Assembly (NCBI RefSeq): GCF_000150275.1
Contig: NW_002060953.1
Location: 1,276,510 to 1,340,509, forward strand
DNA length: 64,000 nucleotides
Source: Trichoplax adhaerens
Taxonomy: Eukaryota; Placozoa; Uniplacotomia; Trichoplacea; Trichoplacidae
Reading direction: 5' to 3'
The notes beneath the pieces were generated by a model. The model made no database searches. It had not been told where the DNA came from and saw only the letters and a program-made list of their open reading frames with translations. Made by a program: the position numbers and the translations under genes. Shown piece after piece: positions 1 through 13,200 of the stretch. Position 1 is the first letter of the stretch. The number at the start of each line of letters is the position of its first letter.

Positions 1-1685
1 CTTAATATTATCATCATCATTTGCTAGTTGCTACGAACTAGGGTTAGAAATTGCAGTAAAATGAAAATTCTTGACATACTAGTTTTAGTGTCTTATGAAT
101 CAACTTGATGACTTAGCTGTTGATGTGACAAACTAAATGATTCTGACTATAGTTAATGCTATTCGAAAAATTAACGGTATGAGCCTACTGTAATTTCTAC
201 CTTTTCGAAATCTATGTAAAGTATGACTTGTACTGTTGATAATTAGATAATCAATGATTATAGTAAACTACATTTCTCTAGATAAATTCGAACGCTAAAT
301 GTATTGCAAAATCGACCGATTTATACATACAGCACGAAAAATTTTGTAGAAAAGCCGTTGTCAGTGCATCCTTGCTCAAGTTTTCTTATAAATGCTATGT
401 TATGGTAGCTTTTCAAAAAAACTTCGTAGCAATTGGGTATTTCTTATTATCTTTAATTAAACAATTATTAATACTTCGACTTTAATCTAAAATGTAATAT
501 CCACAATTTTACTAACTGCAATATGCAAGCTTGTTTATAATTCAAAGTAATATCAATTGGTATTATTTATATCACTTAATTGAAAATTCTTCTATCTGTA
601 TGAATGTATGGATAAAGTAGAGATAAATTTTAAATCGAGTTTTGAACTGAAATTTTATCTGTTATTGAATGAAAGTTATTTGGTGAAATCGCTCTAGAAA
701 ATTAATATTTATATGGCTGTTTCAACCAAATTTTTATACAAAAATTGCTTCAAGCTGTAGTTAAATGCAGACTCACCAGTTTTCATTAGGATCAAATCTA
801 GAACTCTCATTATTATATGAAGTAACTCAGTTATATCTTCAAACTACATTAGCGAGTAGCTACAGAACGTACACAAGGAACTTATCTCCAATAAACAATA
901 TCAGCTCTCCTATATTCTTAGATTTATATTTTAATAGCTCTATACTCTACTTTACATCAGAGCATGCATATAACACGAGAGTAGCCACTATCAGAACACG
1001 ATCTGACCTTTGAGCTTTCTTATTAGTTAAGTATCTAACTAATTCACTAGTACCGTGATAATGGCATACTTATTTCTATTAACATTACTGATTTAAGTTC
1101 CTGAAGTCATTTATGTTTTTAGAAATTGTATACGCGGATATAATTTTATAACAGCCTTTCATCTACGTTTGAAGAAAAGTATGCTCTGGCGCTGAAAAAA
1201 GATATTTGGATGTTACGTTTAGTGAGATAACCATAAAATTTTATTCTAAAGATATTAAACAGATAAATATTAAAAGTATTAATATTTTATTTCTAAATTT
1301 AGCTAACCAAATGAAGCGGAATAAAAAGAACCTAACGTTTAAATTAATCGTTAAAGAATGAATGAGTTATTTTTTGTTGATTGATAGAATTTACTTTGAT
1401 GCCGGGGTTCTTCTATTCTCTGAATTACGAAATATATTAACGGTGTCTATGCGCCCGTGACCAATAAGATAAAATGGTAAATTTTTAATTCTGTCCTCTT
1501 TATTGTATAAGTTTTGTACTTAACTCACATTGGGGTAATGGTACGTTATAAAGGGGGTACAGCAATGGATCTATTAAAGTTCAATTTAAGTATGAACTGT
1601 TCTATATAGGGTTATTTATTCAAAATTAAGTGAACGGCTAGAAAAGCTACCGGAAGTTGATTACTAATTACATTTAGTCAATTAT
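1..1685. other. Intergenic, no gene seen
   Basis: AT-rich sequence with no supportable gene. The open frame at 765-1013 (82 codons) has no domain, no membrane segment and no resemblance to the receptors nearby, so I do not call it. No tRNA-like box pair and no repeat shared with the rest of the window was found by eye. Confidence 0.5.
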
Positions 1686-1931
1686 TTGTTGAACAAGCTG
1701 ACATATAGACCATTTAATAGTACCTCTAACGTCGCATTTCAGATCGGATTTATAACCGAAATGATTTTAGTAATCCTATATTTCGCTCTTTTGTTCTCTA
1801 GCACGTATCAAATATTAATCTCTTCTCGACGCTTCATTTCTGTACAATTTTTCAATGCTTATTTCTTTCTGATTGTTTGTTCACGTTGTTCTTCAAGTAA
1901 GAGGATTTTAACGAGGAGCCTTTTCCGATAA
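1686..1931 (+). pseudogene. Possible receptor relic (ECL2-TM5 fragment)
   Basis: The 81-codon frame begins at a TTG, so it lacks a normal start. Its first part reads LTYRPF, then about 10 residues, then a hydrophobic run (roughly residues 19-47) that ends before a pair of Arg. This order resembles the TM4-end/ECL2/TM5 stretch of receptors 2 and 5 in this window, which have TFRPL followed by TM5 and a basic loop. No TM6 or TM7 motif follows and no TM1-4 precedes it. It may be a decayed receptor fragment or a chance hydrophobic frame. Confidence 0.2.
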
Positions 1932-3497
1932 GGAGTTAAGGACGCTCTAAGTTTTAGCGGTATTTTCAAGATGACTTTCTTAACGAATCGATCCTTAATT
2001 TTGGATAATATTTATTTTATAAACTAGAGATTGATGAAATCCTGAATTATCTAGAATAAGGCTAAAATGATGAACTAGATTGCTTATAAGAATGAGTCAA
2101 TAAAGCCATTTTTCACTGTGGATTATTTATCAACTTGGTAGTCTTACGAAGACTTAGACTATCGGCTTGAAAGTAAGACAATGCGAATTTACTATGGCAT
2201 CACCATGAATCGTCAAATGACGTTTACCCCACTATTCTTCTCCTTATTATTTTAATAAGTTGATCATTTCAGATCAAGAATTGATAATTGTATCAAATGA
2301 TTCGTAGAATGCAACAGAAACAGAACTAAACCGAAGGATATCGACTAGAAAAGTGCCTTTATCAAGTAGCTCTTTGTCGGTGACGTAATTATGCCCAGTT
2401 GACGACATCTATTATAAGAGGTTATTTAGAGTTCAAAACGATATTGAATTGGTTACTTCTCGATAGTCTTGTGACCGTATATCATTGATGTTTCATACTT
2501 GTGCAAAATAGAAAATAGTACTCAGAAAATCTTATTTAACTAAAAGCAAGTTTAAAATGAAACATCTGCCATAAAAGATATAATACTGATACGAAGTAAA
2601 TATAAATTTGCATAGCAAATGAACTGAAACAGTTATAATTTAAGTTAGTTAAGAGTAAATCTAGTCTTTCAGTCAAGCTTTATGGCTTGAACAGGAAAAT
2701 TAGTGCATAAAAAAGCAATTTAATTTATCTATAGAATGTCAATACGTTACTAATGAAGGAAATAGGTGGAAAACATGAGTTGTTATGATAGTTAACAATT
2801 GAAAGGCTTGTATTGATATCATTGTAGGTCATCAAGGATCGGTAAATCAATTTTTAATGTCTATTTTTTAGGATTAGGCTGTTCATTCCCTTGTCAAGTT
2901 ATGTTAAGAGCTGAACAATAATTATCATGGGCTAAGATTAACATTTTATCATGGTCTACATAAGTAAGATAATTGAATAATTGATGCTGATAGTTTTTTT
3001 CGTCGACAATCTTTGATCTATTGTTGATTCTGTTTGTCTGTCATTCAATAATAGTGAATGAAACTAACGTGGATAATAAAGAGTACGAATTGAAATTCAT
3101 TTATTCATATTTTAAGTCGTAATATTATTCTATTTTACAGGAGGGTGGTTGACTGCTTTGTCCTTTTATTGACGAATCTGTAAATCTATACTATTAAAAG
3201 TATCTGCCTTAGGTAAAATTGCTTTACCCTTTCTCTACCTATTGTTATAGAAAACATTAATTAGAACAATTCAAATGTTATTTGAATAGCTTATATCATC
3301 GTTATAGCAGTAGGCCTTTAGTGCTTTCCTTCACTTAATGAAATTACAACGTCCTAGTAAGATTATGTTAATCTAAAGAGTTAGTAGTTTTCTGATTATT
3401 GATCAAAGAGTTATTTTGTCATCTTAGTTCTCACCAAAATAATCGAGATCTCAACGAGTATTTTAAAACTCTGACTGAATTCACGTTCTGATTCATT
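1932..3497. other. Upstream region of receptor 1
   Basis: No open frame of substance and no repeat seen. A pyrimidine-rich stretch ending in TTTTACAG at about 3133-3140 could be a splice acceptor for an untranslated first exon of the receptor at 3498, but nothing else supports it. Confidence 0.35.
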
Positions 3498-4625
3498 ATG
3501 AATGCAACGAATGTAACAAGACCGACTGGTCCACTGACATTACCAATAGTTTTACGTCGAATCATAATTTACAGTATTATAGTTGCTATCACCGTTGGTA
3601 CTAATTCGCTCGTTATTTATATTATTGCTACAAAGAAGAGATTAAGAACGGTCTCCAATGGCCTGATGATTAGTATGTTTGTCACAGGAATTTTATTTGC
3701 TGTCTTGTATATTTTACCTCGATGGATTTATCCGTATTGGACTCATTCACCATTTTTATGCTCGATGCTACCCTACACTGGGGTTTGCTTAATTGTATGT
3801 TCTAATCTCCATCAATGTGCCATCAGTTTGGATCGATTTTTACGTGTTTCATTGCCATTCTCTTATAATAATGTTGCTAGAAAACGCTATGCTATCGTCG
3901 TTATTGCTATTATTGTTATAATTTCTGTTATATCTGGGTTTTTCCTAAATATTTTTTACGGTTTCTATCATGGCGATGTTTGCTACGTTGTTTTTACACA
4001 AAGAGAAATTTTCATTTATCGTATCTATTTGATCGTCGTTTATGCATCGTTATTCTTTGCACCATTAGCTGTCATTTTTGCAACTTATATTAGAATATTT
4101 ATTATTATAAATTCGAAATCAAGGCAAGAATTATATTACAAGCGCAGCCGACAACCACGTTCGACATTACAGAAAAATTTAAAAGCAGCTAAACAAGTAG
4201 CTATGATGACGGGCGTTTATTCTCTTTGTTGGTTTCCTTTTATGATACTAACTTTTGTTTCAGCGATAGCTGTTTTTAGTGGTAGCGCTTCCCAGACAGC
4301 CACAACACTTCTTGAAGCTTTTCAATATCTAGCTTTTAGCTACCATGCTATAAATCCGCTCCTTTATGCCTTTATAACAGCTAGCGTAAATCAAGCATTA
4401 ACGAATTACTTCAGGCAAATTTGTAACTTGCCTGCTTCAGATCAACGTGATTCAAGATCTTATTCCACTCGATCTTCTTTTATACGTTCCAATAGTATGG
4501 ATTTAGCTAGTCAAACAAAACTTCGTTCTAATGGTCAGGTCAAGAAATCATCTTCGAGTCATCAGCTATTTGAACAAAATCAAGATCAAGTTTCTAATGA
4601 AAAGCAAGAAATTGAAATGCTTTAG
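3498..4625 (+). CDS. Receptor 1: class A (rhodopsin-like) GPCR
   Basis: Predicted plasma-membrane receptor of 375 residues in one exon; the ligand cannot be read from the sequence. The short N-terminus has two N-glycosylation sequons (N2, N5). Seven hydrophobic segments lie at about 21-44, 56-76, 90-112, 132-153, 173-204, 233-256 and 271-293. Class A marks are Asn36 in TM1, the Cys88-Cys162 pair (top of TM3 to ECL2), DRF at 112-114, CWFP at 244-247 in TM6 and NPLLY at 286-290 in TM7. The Asp usual in TM2 is absent. The C-tail (about 80 residues) is Ser-rich with a possible palmitoylation Cys309, typical of kinase and arrestin target sites. It is the most divergent of the six receptors and the only one that keeps CWxP. 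The start is the first ATG of the frame. An AATAAA follows 141 bp after the stop. Confidence 0.93.
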   Translation: MNATNVTRPTGPLTLPIVLRRIIIYSIIVAITVGTNSLVIYIIATKKRLRTVSNGLMISMFVTGILFAVLYILPRWIYPYWTHSPFLCSMLPYTGVCLIVCSNLHQCAISLDRFLRVSLPFSYNNVARKRYAIVVIAIIVIISVISGFFLNIFYGFYHGDVCYVVFTQREIFIYRIYLIVVYASLFFAPLAVIFATYIRIFIIINSKSRQELYYKRSRQPRSTLQKNLKAAKQVAMMTGVYSLCWFPFMILTFVSAIAVFSGSASQTATTLLEAFQYLAFSYHAINPLLYAFITASVNQALTNYFRQICNLPASDQRDSRSYSTRSSFIRSNSMDLASQTKLRSNGQVKKSSSSHQLFEQNQDQVSNEKQEIEML

Positions 4626-7600
4626 TACATTATTATACAAAGATGCGATATATTGACTCTCAATAATTCAAAAACCGTATTAAAAGCATTACGTTATTAT
4701 TATTGGAATCATCGTTCTGTGAACTTTTAACTCCTTTGTTAGTATTAACCGGAATAAGGGTCATGAATAAACAAAATAGCAAAGTCAAGACATTTTTCAT
4801 GGTGCAGTAAATTTCTATCATTGTCCGTTAAGATTTCGTAATCGCAGCAAAAGGTGTCATGACCTAGAAAGTGCCTGTCTTTACTAGCTATACTTCTTGA
4901 GGATGCTTTTTCGCATTAAAATATTCCACCGTATATATTTTAGATTATTCTAAGACGTGGTCAATTTATCAACTGTAATTTTCCTACTTCAATTTACTTG
5001 TATTTATGATTGCATGAGTGAAATCTTACTGCTTTAACCTTCATCCATGTATTATGCAACTACCTTCGGATAACTTTAATTTTGTAATATGATTGCAAAT
5101 ACAGTATAGTTAAGCACTACAATTTTTCATAGTATTGCCTTTTCGTATAATATTTAATCATGATTGGCTCATTACTGCTATGGCTTGATCATATTCTTTA
5201 AAACTTTTGCCTTTGTATACGGCATCAACTTCCAGTAAGATTTTATTTCTGTTCTGTTGTCGCACATTTCTGATGCATTCGAAAACTATATTTTATTGCA
5301 ATCCAAAGTGTTCTAGGCCAGACTTTAAGGTATTAAAGAACTTCACTATTATGTCATGCAAATATATATACATGTACTTGTGAAATACATGAGAGTATCT
5401 TGTTTCATAGTTCAAATTATGGCGTTGCTTTAGGTCATCGAATTCTAAGATTATTGTTGTAATTGGATGTATCTAAGATGTTAATCGCACATATTCTATT
5501 CATTAAATATTTACGATCCAAGCTAGCTATTAGTTTAATTAGATTAATTATTAGGTTATCGCGAATAAGCTAACGCTATTCATTTTGATATAAAATTCAT
5601 ATTGTGATCTTCAATCTACCCAGCCTTATAAAAAGAATTTGGAAGCAGCTAGAAATGGGTAATCATTTGAGAACATGAGTTTATTTCGATGTCATAAACA
5701 ACCAGTACTGTTGATAATGATCAAGTTAAAATAATAGTCCAAGTTCAGCTAAAGGTAGATGTTTATTCTATGTCATAGCTTCTCTACTACCATACAAATT
5801 GTTTGATTTTAGTTGAATAGTTGGTAAATTTATCAGAATCTCGATTATAATTACAATTGTACCTTATACACTATATTTAAAGACTATAAAAGGTTGTAAG
5901 AAAATATACTTTGCTAGTGCTCGTAAAGTATTAGTCAAAATAAAACCAGTAAATCCTAATTCGTGTTGACTATAATTAATCAAAGAAGTTTTCGATCAAT
6001 ATTTTTACTATTTAATATAGATTTCAATCATTATGTAGCATTTTAAAACTTGATAAGAGTTTTTGGCATCTTTTATGGTAAAGGTATGCTATTAAGATTT
6101 GCTAGAAATGGGGGCATTTTTCATTTCACAGATTGCTACTCATTCTATGAATACTGAAGAGGTGAACGTACAGTTATGATCTTAACCCACTAGTAAAAGG
6201 AAGATAAAACTATCGCATATGCATACCGTTACTATACATTATAATTTAAATTATTACCATAGTAATGGTAATAGACTATCATAAATCTAATTTTCGTTAA
6301 TTTAATTGCTTATTTATCACTCTTTTGCAAGATTTTCTCAAACTAATTATGGTCGTATAATTTTAAATATTTCACTTCATTACGGATTTTTACCGACATT
6401 ACGATACTGTTAAAGTATCTACCACCATGATAGCACGATAGTAGGCGCACTCTATTTCGTAAATAGTAATTTCTATAGCTTTCTTATGATTAATGATACA
6501 ATTAATAAACCTTCAATTAAATCATTATATCATAATGATTACACCTATTGGGTGTGTTGTATGTAAATAGCTTTGTCCTGGCCGTTCCTATTCCCTAATA
6601 TACAATGTACTCAAAATTTGCTTAGCTAATTACGTCTATCGAAAATCATAAACATCGTTGCAAAATTAATCATTTATGAATTTTGTAGCTAAATTGTAAC
6701 AAAGATAACATGAAATTGAGTTTCTAGTTTGATGCAGTCATAAAAAATTGAGAACATGGCAGCACTACTTTTCTAATTTAATGATTAATGTTGCTCAAAA
6801 GAATTGCTTATTATCATGTGAAGTTACATAAAAGCTATGTTTTTTTTGGGAAACAATCAAAGACTGTCCGATGATTACTTCAAAGACATAGTTTATGCAA
6901 ATTTCTTTTCGAAAGTTCAGTTATTAATCATAAAATGCAAGACACCATTAGTTCCTGAGTTTTTTAGGGTGCCAAAGGATCCTCTATCAATTTTGCGAGA
7001 AATTTTTTAATTATTGTTAATTACTTATTCGTTCTGTTTCAATGTCTTTCTGCATTAATAGTGACAATTGACTTAGCTACATCTTTAATAATTAATTGCA
7101 ATAACTAAGTATTATGTGATTCTAATAACTAGATGATGCAGCTATTTGATTTTCTACTTTTATGATAGACTGTATCAGGTGAAAAGCTAGATATTTTCCT
7201 TACCAGGAAATAAAGAATTACTTTGAAATATAATAATGGAGTAAAATTATAATAATACTAAGCAATAATTTTATGATATATTTTAGTCATTTTTTGAATA
7301 TCAAACACTACATAGCTAATTCAAAAATGATGAGTTATTACAGCTTTTATAAGGCACTACAGATATACAATCAACCATCAAAATCCTTCTAATTTCAAAT
7401 ATATGGTTTGCCTATGCATGAATACATGTCCATTGCGTTTCTGCTTAGTAGTCGATTCAACATTCTTGCTATCGCTTACATTTACTATCATAAATATATA
7501 CTTTATTAAAAATTAGAAAACAGTTACTACGTGCTAACTGCAATTTTTAAGCACCCTACCTCAAATAATACATATATACAGTCGTAGTCATTTTCAGCAT

Positions 7601-10059
7601 GTCTACAATTTAAAATACGGAGCTCTTGATATAGCTACAAAAATCGCTATTAATTGCAAATAGATCATTTCATAAAGTAAGAAAGTAAAGTTTAGAGGAT
7701 AATGGACATATGAAGATAGAAATAATAGGTAAAACTATGCATACGCAATGATAGCATCAAAGTAAAAGCCTTACCTAATATAATAAACAATAGAGATTAC
7801 AGAAAAGCTTCGAACCCAAGCTTTTTCCTCGATCGGATTAAAAGACAATTTAACAAATTAACAAATTGAATGAAGGGAAATCAGGACTTAAATATTCTAG
7901 TACTACAGTATATAAAAAGACTATCCTTAATAAGATCGAAGGGATAGCAATAATAATTATAGAAATCGGCTCTCTAAGCCTATATCATAGAAAAAAAGTT
8001 ATCAGTAGGCTACAACATCGCGTATAATAAAGTAGCATGGTTTTTATTCGTGGTAAACTGATGAATTTATAGTGATCAAATTAGAGATTTTGCGCTGCAA
8101 GATTAGTTTGATCTTCTTTTTCAATTACGGTATATTGTTATTTTTGGAATAGAATTCTCAAATAGCAGTATAATCATAATCTTGCTAATCCGTTGCAATC
8201 TCTGAGGTACCCTGTCGCTTGAATGTACTGTTCCTAAAAGTATAACGTTCGTATATCGATTAAATTACAGGTTTATTTGTTTACGTTACGTCTATCTCTA
8301 AGGCTAAGTCAATCCTCAAAGAAAAACAATCCATGTCTTTTTGTTATTGTCCTAGTTTAGCTACAATTGTTTTATTTATATCATACGATATTAAACAATT
8401 GTAGCTTGTTTATGATAATGCTGGTCATATGGAAATGCATCGACGTCATCATCGCGGTAACATGATGGCTAATAATTAAAATTTATATCGAAACGTTCAC
8501 TATTCTGAAAGCTAATAAGGTTATATTTAGGAAGTATAAAAGAACTATATAAACCATTAACAGCATTTTAGCAGTTGTTATACAGCCATGTACCTGTATT
8601 ATTAAAAATTATAATGCTATTTATAACACTTATTGCAAAAATGAGGTTACTGAAGAAACTTTGCTGCCTTAGTTATAAAGTAAAGAAGACTTCATGATGT
8701 ATAGCATATATATAGTAGTACATAGAACTCACAATTGCATTCTGGTACATTGTTGGATTACCGCACATATAGCCGAAAGGTCCTATTTGCTGTAATAAAG
8801 TTCATATATTTATTGACAATTTCGATAGATGATACTTTACCTCGATTATTATTTTAGATAAGTTATTGCATCAAAATATATTTCGGAATGATTGCTATTA
8901 TAGATAGTAATAGGATGACTAGAACTTAGATCAAAATTGTTGATTTCGACTAGTATTGTGCTTAAATAAAACTACTACGAATAGCAAGTTAGAAATTCTT
9001 GCTATTAGAACCGTTATGTTATATTACTGAATTGTTTAGCTAAGAAATTTATCTGGCTATTGTATATACGTAACCTTGTATTCATGTAAGATTTATGTCC
9101 TAAATAACACCATACAGCCATCCTACTTTTAATTAAAAATAGAATGTAAAATTTTGCTAACTTAATAACCTTTTTGATCACAAGATAGATACCTGTTTTT
9201 ATTATATTAAGATAATAAATAAAATTATAATATTTCTTTCTCATTAGGAATTATTGTCGAGTAACATTAACATAGCTGCCTTAACATAGTTATCATAAAA
9301 TTACTTATCTAAGAATGGGTTAATACCAATTTATCTATGACGTTTGGCATATTCAATTGTTATGGTATGAACTACCATGAAATATTAGCTGGCTAAATTC
9401 TGCAAAAGCAATCTTATATGTGGATGTTATGGTTTAAGATAGTAAATGAGATAATGTAATTGACTTAGAATTAGACCGTTGTGAATGAAATGGTAAAATT
9501 GTAATATTCAACCGATAATGGATTTCTATTAACGACTGTGTAGATTTAGATCAAGTACTGTGCAAAATACGTGTAATAATCAAAATGGTGTTGCCACTTT
9601 TTTATACAATCTGTTAGGCACTAAGCGGATTGATGTTTGCACATAAAATCTTATGAACATATATATGTGCTGTAGAATAATTAATAAAATTACTTATATA
9701 TAGAAAAAGACTATATTACGGTATATGAAATAATTAATAGATTGTATACGTGGAGTTTGCCACAAGTATATAAGGAAGCACATTTGTACTTAAAAAGGTA
9801 GGAAAATAATTTAAACTGTGAGGGACAATTGAATAAAGATAGCTTTGTTATATATCACCTAGTAAATTTCAAGACTGACTCTTCTTGTAGACTAAGGCCC
9901 TTCGCCAAGGTGGTGAAAGTAGTGATGCTTGATAGCAGATTTACAATACGGTCGAAGGTTTCACCGGTAATCATACAAGAAGGATTTATTTTAATAAAGA
10001 AATTTGTGACAGTGGATCGTTATGAATTAATTATAGCAGAAATTACAAATTAGATGGGC
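4626..10059. other. Long intergenic stretch, two small hairpins
   Basis: No gene is supportable. Two perfect small inverted repeats stand out: 6252-6273 (9-bp arms, 4-nt loop, core ATTACCAT/ATGGTAAT) and 6520-6540 (9-bp arms AATCATTAT/ATAATGATT, 3-nt loop). The open frames at 9014-9244 (minus) and 9829-10053 (plus, TTG start) are low-complexity or domain-free and are not called. Confidence 0.45.
4766..4771 (+). terminator. Candidate polyadenylation signal of receptor 1
   Basis: AATAAA lies about 140 bp behind the stop codon of receptor 1, a plausible 3' UTR length. In AT-rich DNA this hexamer also occurs by chance. Confidence 0.35.
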
Positions 10060-10345
10060 TAGAATAAGTTATTTGTTGCACTGTAACCGAAATTCTTGTA
10101 TTGTAATTGATAACAGTACAAGCTCTTGCGGTTGTAATTATTACTAATAGCAGATCGTAGGTGTACTAAACGATTCTGTTAACGGGTATACTGTAGCCTG
10201 ACTGCTTAAAATTAGTCAATAGATGTCCATATTGATCAGTACTGTTGTAAGATGATTCATCATTGCTAGCAGCTGCTTAAGAGCATATAAGCTTCACAAG
10301 TTGCTCGATAATCGGTTCTCTAGTTTTACTTAACGTAAAATTCGC
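10060..10345 (+). repeat. Diverged LTR-C fragment
   Basis: It matches the middle of the LTR at 41575-42010 in the same orientation: shared blocks around 'gattctgtaaa.gg.cat', 'cctgactg...aaaattag', 'agcagctg' and the TATA-like 'catataagc' at about 10286. The ends are not recognisable, so this is an old, eroded copy. Confidence 0.45.
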
Positions 10346-10492
10346 AAAGGTACAAATTTCTGCGAGTTTATGGAAGTTGACCCCTACGTTAATTTTTCAT
10401 AAAGCTGGCATATGACATAGATAAGTACGTAGTTTTAAAAATAGTATCTGAGTACTTATAAATAATATTATTGTCATTGCACTATAAAGTGG

Positions 10493-11121
10493 TGTCATAA
10501 AACAGCTTAGCAACAAAATAACGTAATGTTCGATCGATAGTCAATTCTTTGAACTATGTATCAAGGAACGATATTAGCACTATCAGGAACATTTTTTGCC
10601 CTACTAACAGACTACATAAAGACTTAGACGCCTTCTATTTCTTTTTAAATATTAAGTTTAAGAATTAACTATATTACCCGATATATTGCGTTTATATACT
10701 CTTCCTCAGTACCTCAAGAGTCACATTCAGTATGATTAACTTTGGAATCATTCACTGAGTTAGACATTGATTTTAGCTACTGCTCCCTAATACAGACAAC
10801 AGTATTTGCCAACATAGACGTCTGATGGCTAATACAGAATAGTCAGATTACGATATTTCCTATCACAGAACATTTCCACGATAATTTACAATGTACCATA
10901 AGTAAGTTACAATCACAACCATTCGAACTGTAAGTAGATAATTCGCATTCCCTAATATAAATATTAATTTTAGTATATGTATATATGTCAATGTCACGTA
11001 AAGCTAGTGCTGTATTAAAACACTGTATATCCAAATTAGAAGTTAAGTAAATAATGATAAGCTAAAAGAATTATCCTAACATAGATATTTCTATTCTAAT
11101 ACAGTATATAAGACTATTACA
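10493..11121 (-). repeat. LTR-B solo LTR (old copy)
   Basis: Full-length relative of the elements at 33422-34050 and 56302-56925. On the minus strand it ends with the family's terminal hairpin, here with mutated pairs (TGTTGCTAA / TTTATGACA). No target-site duplication survives (flanks agtgg and actag). The 63-codon minus frame at 10843-11034 falls inside the repeat, recurs in the 33.4-34.0 kb copy and is a by-product of it. Confidence 0.7.
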
Positions 11122-12105
11122 ACTAGCTAACCTTATGATAAAGTTTAAATTTAGCTTTATTTAAGAGAAATCATTTATATTACTATGCCTTGTGACGATG
11201 GGAGATTGTCAGAACAGGAGCACTAGCCATGTTATAGGCAGATATTTCTTAGCCATAACCATAAACCTAAGGCAGGATAAACCTGATACTAAACTTACGG
11301 TGCTAGATTTTAAGTAGAAGTTTTAATTTTTCCTCGATAAGACCAGATATACATCAGTTATGCATGTAATAGAAGTGGATTAATAAGGTAACTTTTGGTT
11401 GCTAATTGTATAGTAACTGTATGTATAGTTTTATGAATATTAGGGTTAGTAAGCATATGATAAATCTCTTGTAGGAACATTAACTAAGGTGATTATTAAT
11501 ATTTATGATGTTAAGTGTCTGTAGAGAAGTGGCGTTAAGTCGCCTTAAAGTTGATACTAAGTTGTTCGTATGTCTAATAAATTAGTGAGCATATGATGGT
11601 ACGGTCAGCTGGAGTTCTTGCTAAGGTGGTGTAAGTAAGTGTTACAGTCGCGTATTGTGTGAAAAGTGAGATTGGGGTTTTGCTTATAATTAGAGGCTGA
11701 CCCGAAATTCAGACTCATAATACGTATAACCTAATCTAGAATCTAAGGTAATAGTGTGAGCTATTACAGTGCCTATAGCTGGCTGAAAATGCAATTTATA
11801 GTTTTCATGCTTACTATAATATTACATCGGCGAAAATAGCGCTAAACAATGTACGTATCAGGAACTCGTAGACAATAAGGATTTCAAAAATTTTTGATTT
11901 GCATTCTAGTAGTAATTGAAGAACAACCTTCTAGCTGAGATTTCACTTAAAGTTTTGGTTATGTATTACCTTGGTGAGAAGAATAACTTAGTAATAGATT
12001 ACTGTCTTGTAGACGTGAGCCATGTCAATTACGAATTTTTATTAGCTGATGCTGATTCTAGTTGTTTAATTAATAGTTTGTGTTATTGTTATGATTTTAT
12101 GTATG
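11122..12105. other. Intergenic, split by an LTR insertion
   Basis: No gene. The 72-codon frame at 11916-12134 runs into the LTR at 12106. Across the precise target site at 12693 the joined frame stops after a few codons, so the LTR did not interrupt a gene that I can see. Confidence 0.4.
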
Positions 12106-12692
12106 TGTTACGGTGCCATGCTCCGAAATATTAATTGTTACGGTAATTAATATATCTCATTTAAATTATTGTTTGCTCCAGTAGCTTATTAGATATTAAT
12201 GTTTATTAATAAGCACTTGTTATTGCCAAGGTATCAGAAAGTTAAATATTGCGACGTGTCAGAGCTAACACGCTTAGTCTGTAAACGTTAATTAATAACA
12301 CCTTAGGTGTAAGAGCCTTGAGGCTCTAGTTGCTATATTAGGATATGTATACTGTACAGTGCAAGCCACTATTTCAAGAATATTCACAAGTGTACCATCG
12401 GCGAGACTACAAAAAGCGGAGCTATAGATTAGCTTCTCAGTTCCAGTTAGTCATTTGCAGGATCTCTTGACTATTTTTTCCAAGAAAATTCTTACGTTTT
12501 TCTTTAGTACATTTTACGACTAAGGTTAACGAAAATAAAGTAAAGTATTTAAACCTATTACTCAATAGTAGCTTTTTTGTGTAGCTCAGAGTTAGTTCAA
12601 CTACGACGGGTCTCTAAGTTAGTTGGGAACACAAGTACTAGTGAAGATAGTGTTTAAGACCCGGTTTCTTGTTACAAAGGAGATTTGTAACA
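12106..12692 (+). repeat. LTR-A solo LTR with 5-bp target duplication
   Basis: The 587-bp element starts TGTTACGG and ends TTTGTAACA. It is flanked by the perfect duplication gtatg (12101-12105 and 12693-12697). A hairpin follows the 5' TG (CGGTGC-cat-GCTCCG, one mismatch). The last 23 nt form a perfect hairpin: TGTTACAAA (12670-12678), loop ggaga, TTTGTAACA (12684-12692). AATAAA lies at 12534-12539. A further hairpin, AGAGCC-ttga-GGCTCT, lies near 12312-12327. TG...CA ends, a 5-bp duplication and a poly(A) signal fit the LTR of a Ty3/gypsy- or Bel-type retrotransposon left after recombination. Confidence 0.85.
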
Positions 12693-12799
12693 GTATGGTT
12701 CTATTCATATGTAAGAAGAAATGCAGTGAACATACAATTATTAGCATCGCTAACTGTAAGATTCATACTGTACTCGTATTTATCTATGAAAAAGTGTCA

Positions 12800-13200
12800 T
12801 CTCAAAAATATAACATGAACTATAGTTTCTTGTAAACTTCACTTTATTCCTTAAGATTAGGTTTGTTTTACAACTACCGAGGACTATTTAACCGCTGTTG
12901 GCTGTCTCTGAACTATCCAAATGATTACATTACAATTCATAATTAATTTAGAATTAGTTACGAAATCATTTTCATTTAAATACAATTATTTACTATCGCA
13001 CTATCAATTTATAATTCGCGCTTCTAATTAAAGCGTCATAATACAAATTTCACAGTACCAACATACTGAGCGCAATCTATTATTATCTCAGTATCTTAAA
13101 ATAAGTATCTCAATACAGTTGCTGCAATACGTACTATAAACTTCTTATACATTTACGCAGTTGTGAAATCTTACAATCTAGCGTGCAATTTATCTTTTGT
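12800..13200 (+). repeat. Diverged repeat shared with 46.7-47.0 kb
   Basis: Blocks such as 'agtttcttgtaaacttcact' (near 12822) and 'caatacgtactataa' (near 13125) recur in the same order at about 46743-46760 and 46878-46892, with similar spacing and flanking text. This is an old interspersed repeat of unknown class; the boundaries are not defined. Confidence 0.5.

Noticed and set aside
10843-11034. 63-codon minus frame, with a similar one at 33772-33963
   Set aside because: Both lie at the same place inside LTR-B copies; the similarity comes from the repeat and the copy at 56302 does not keep the frame.
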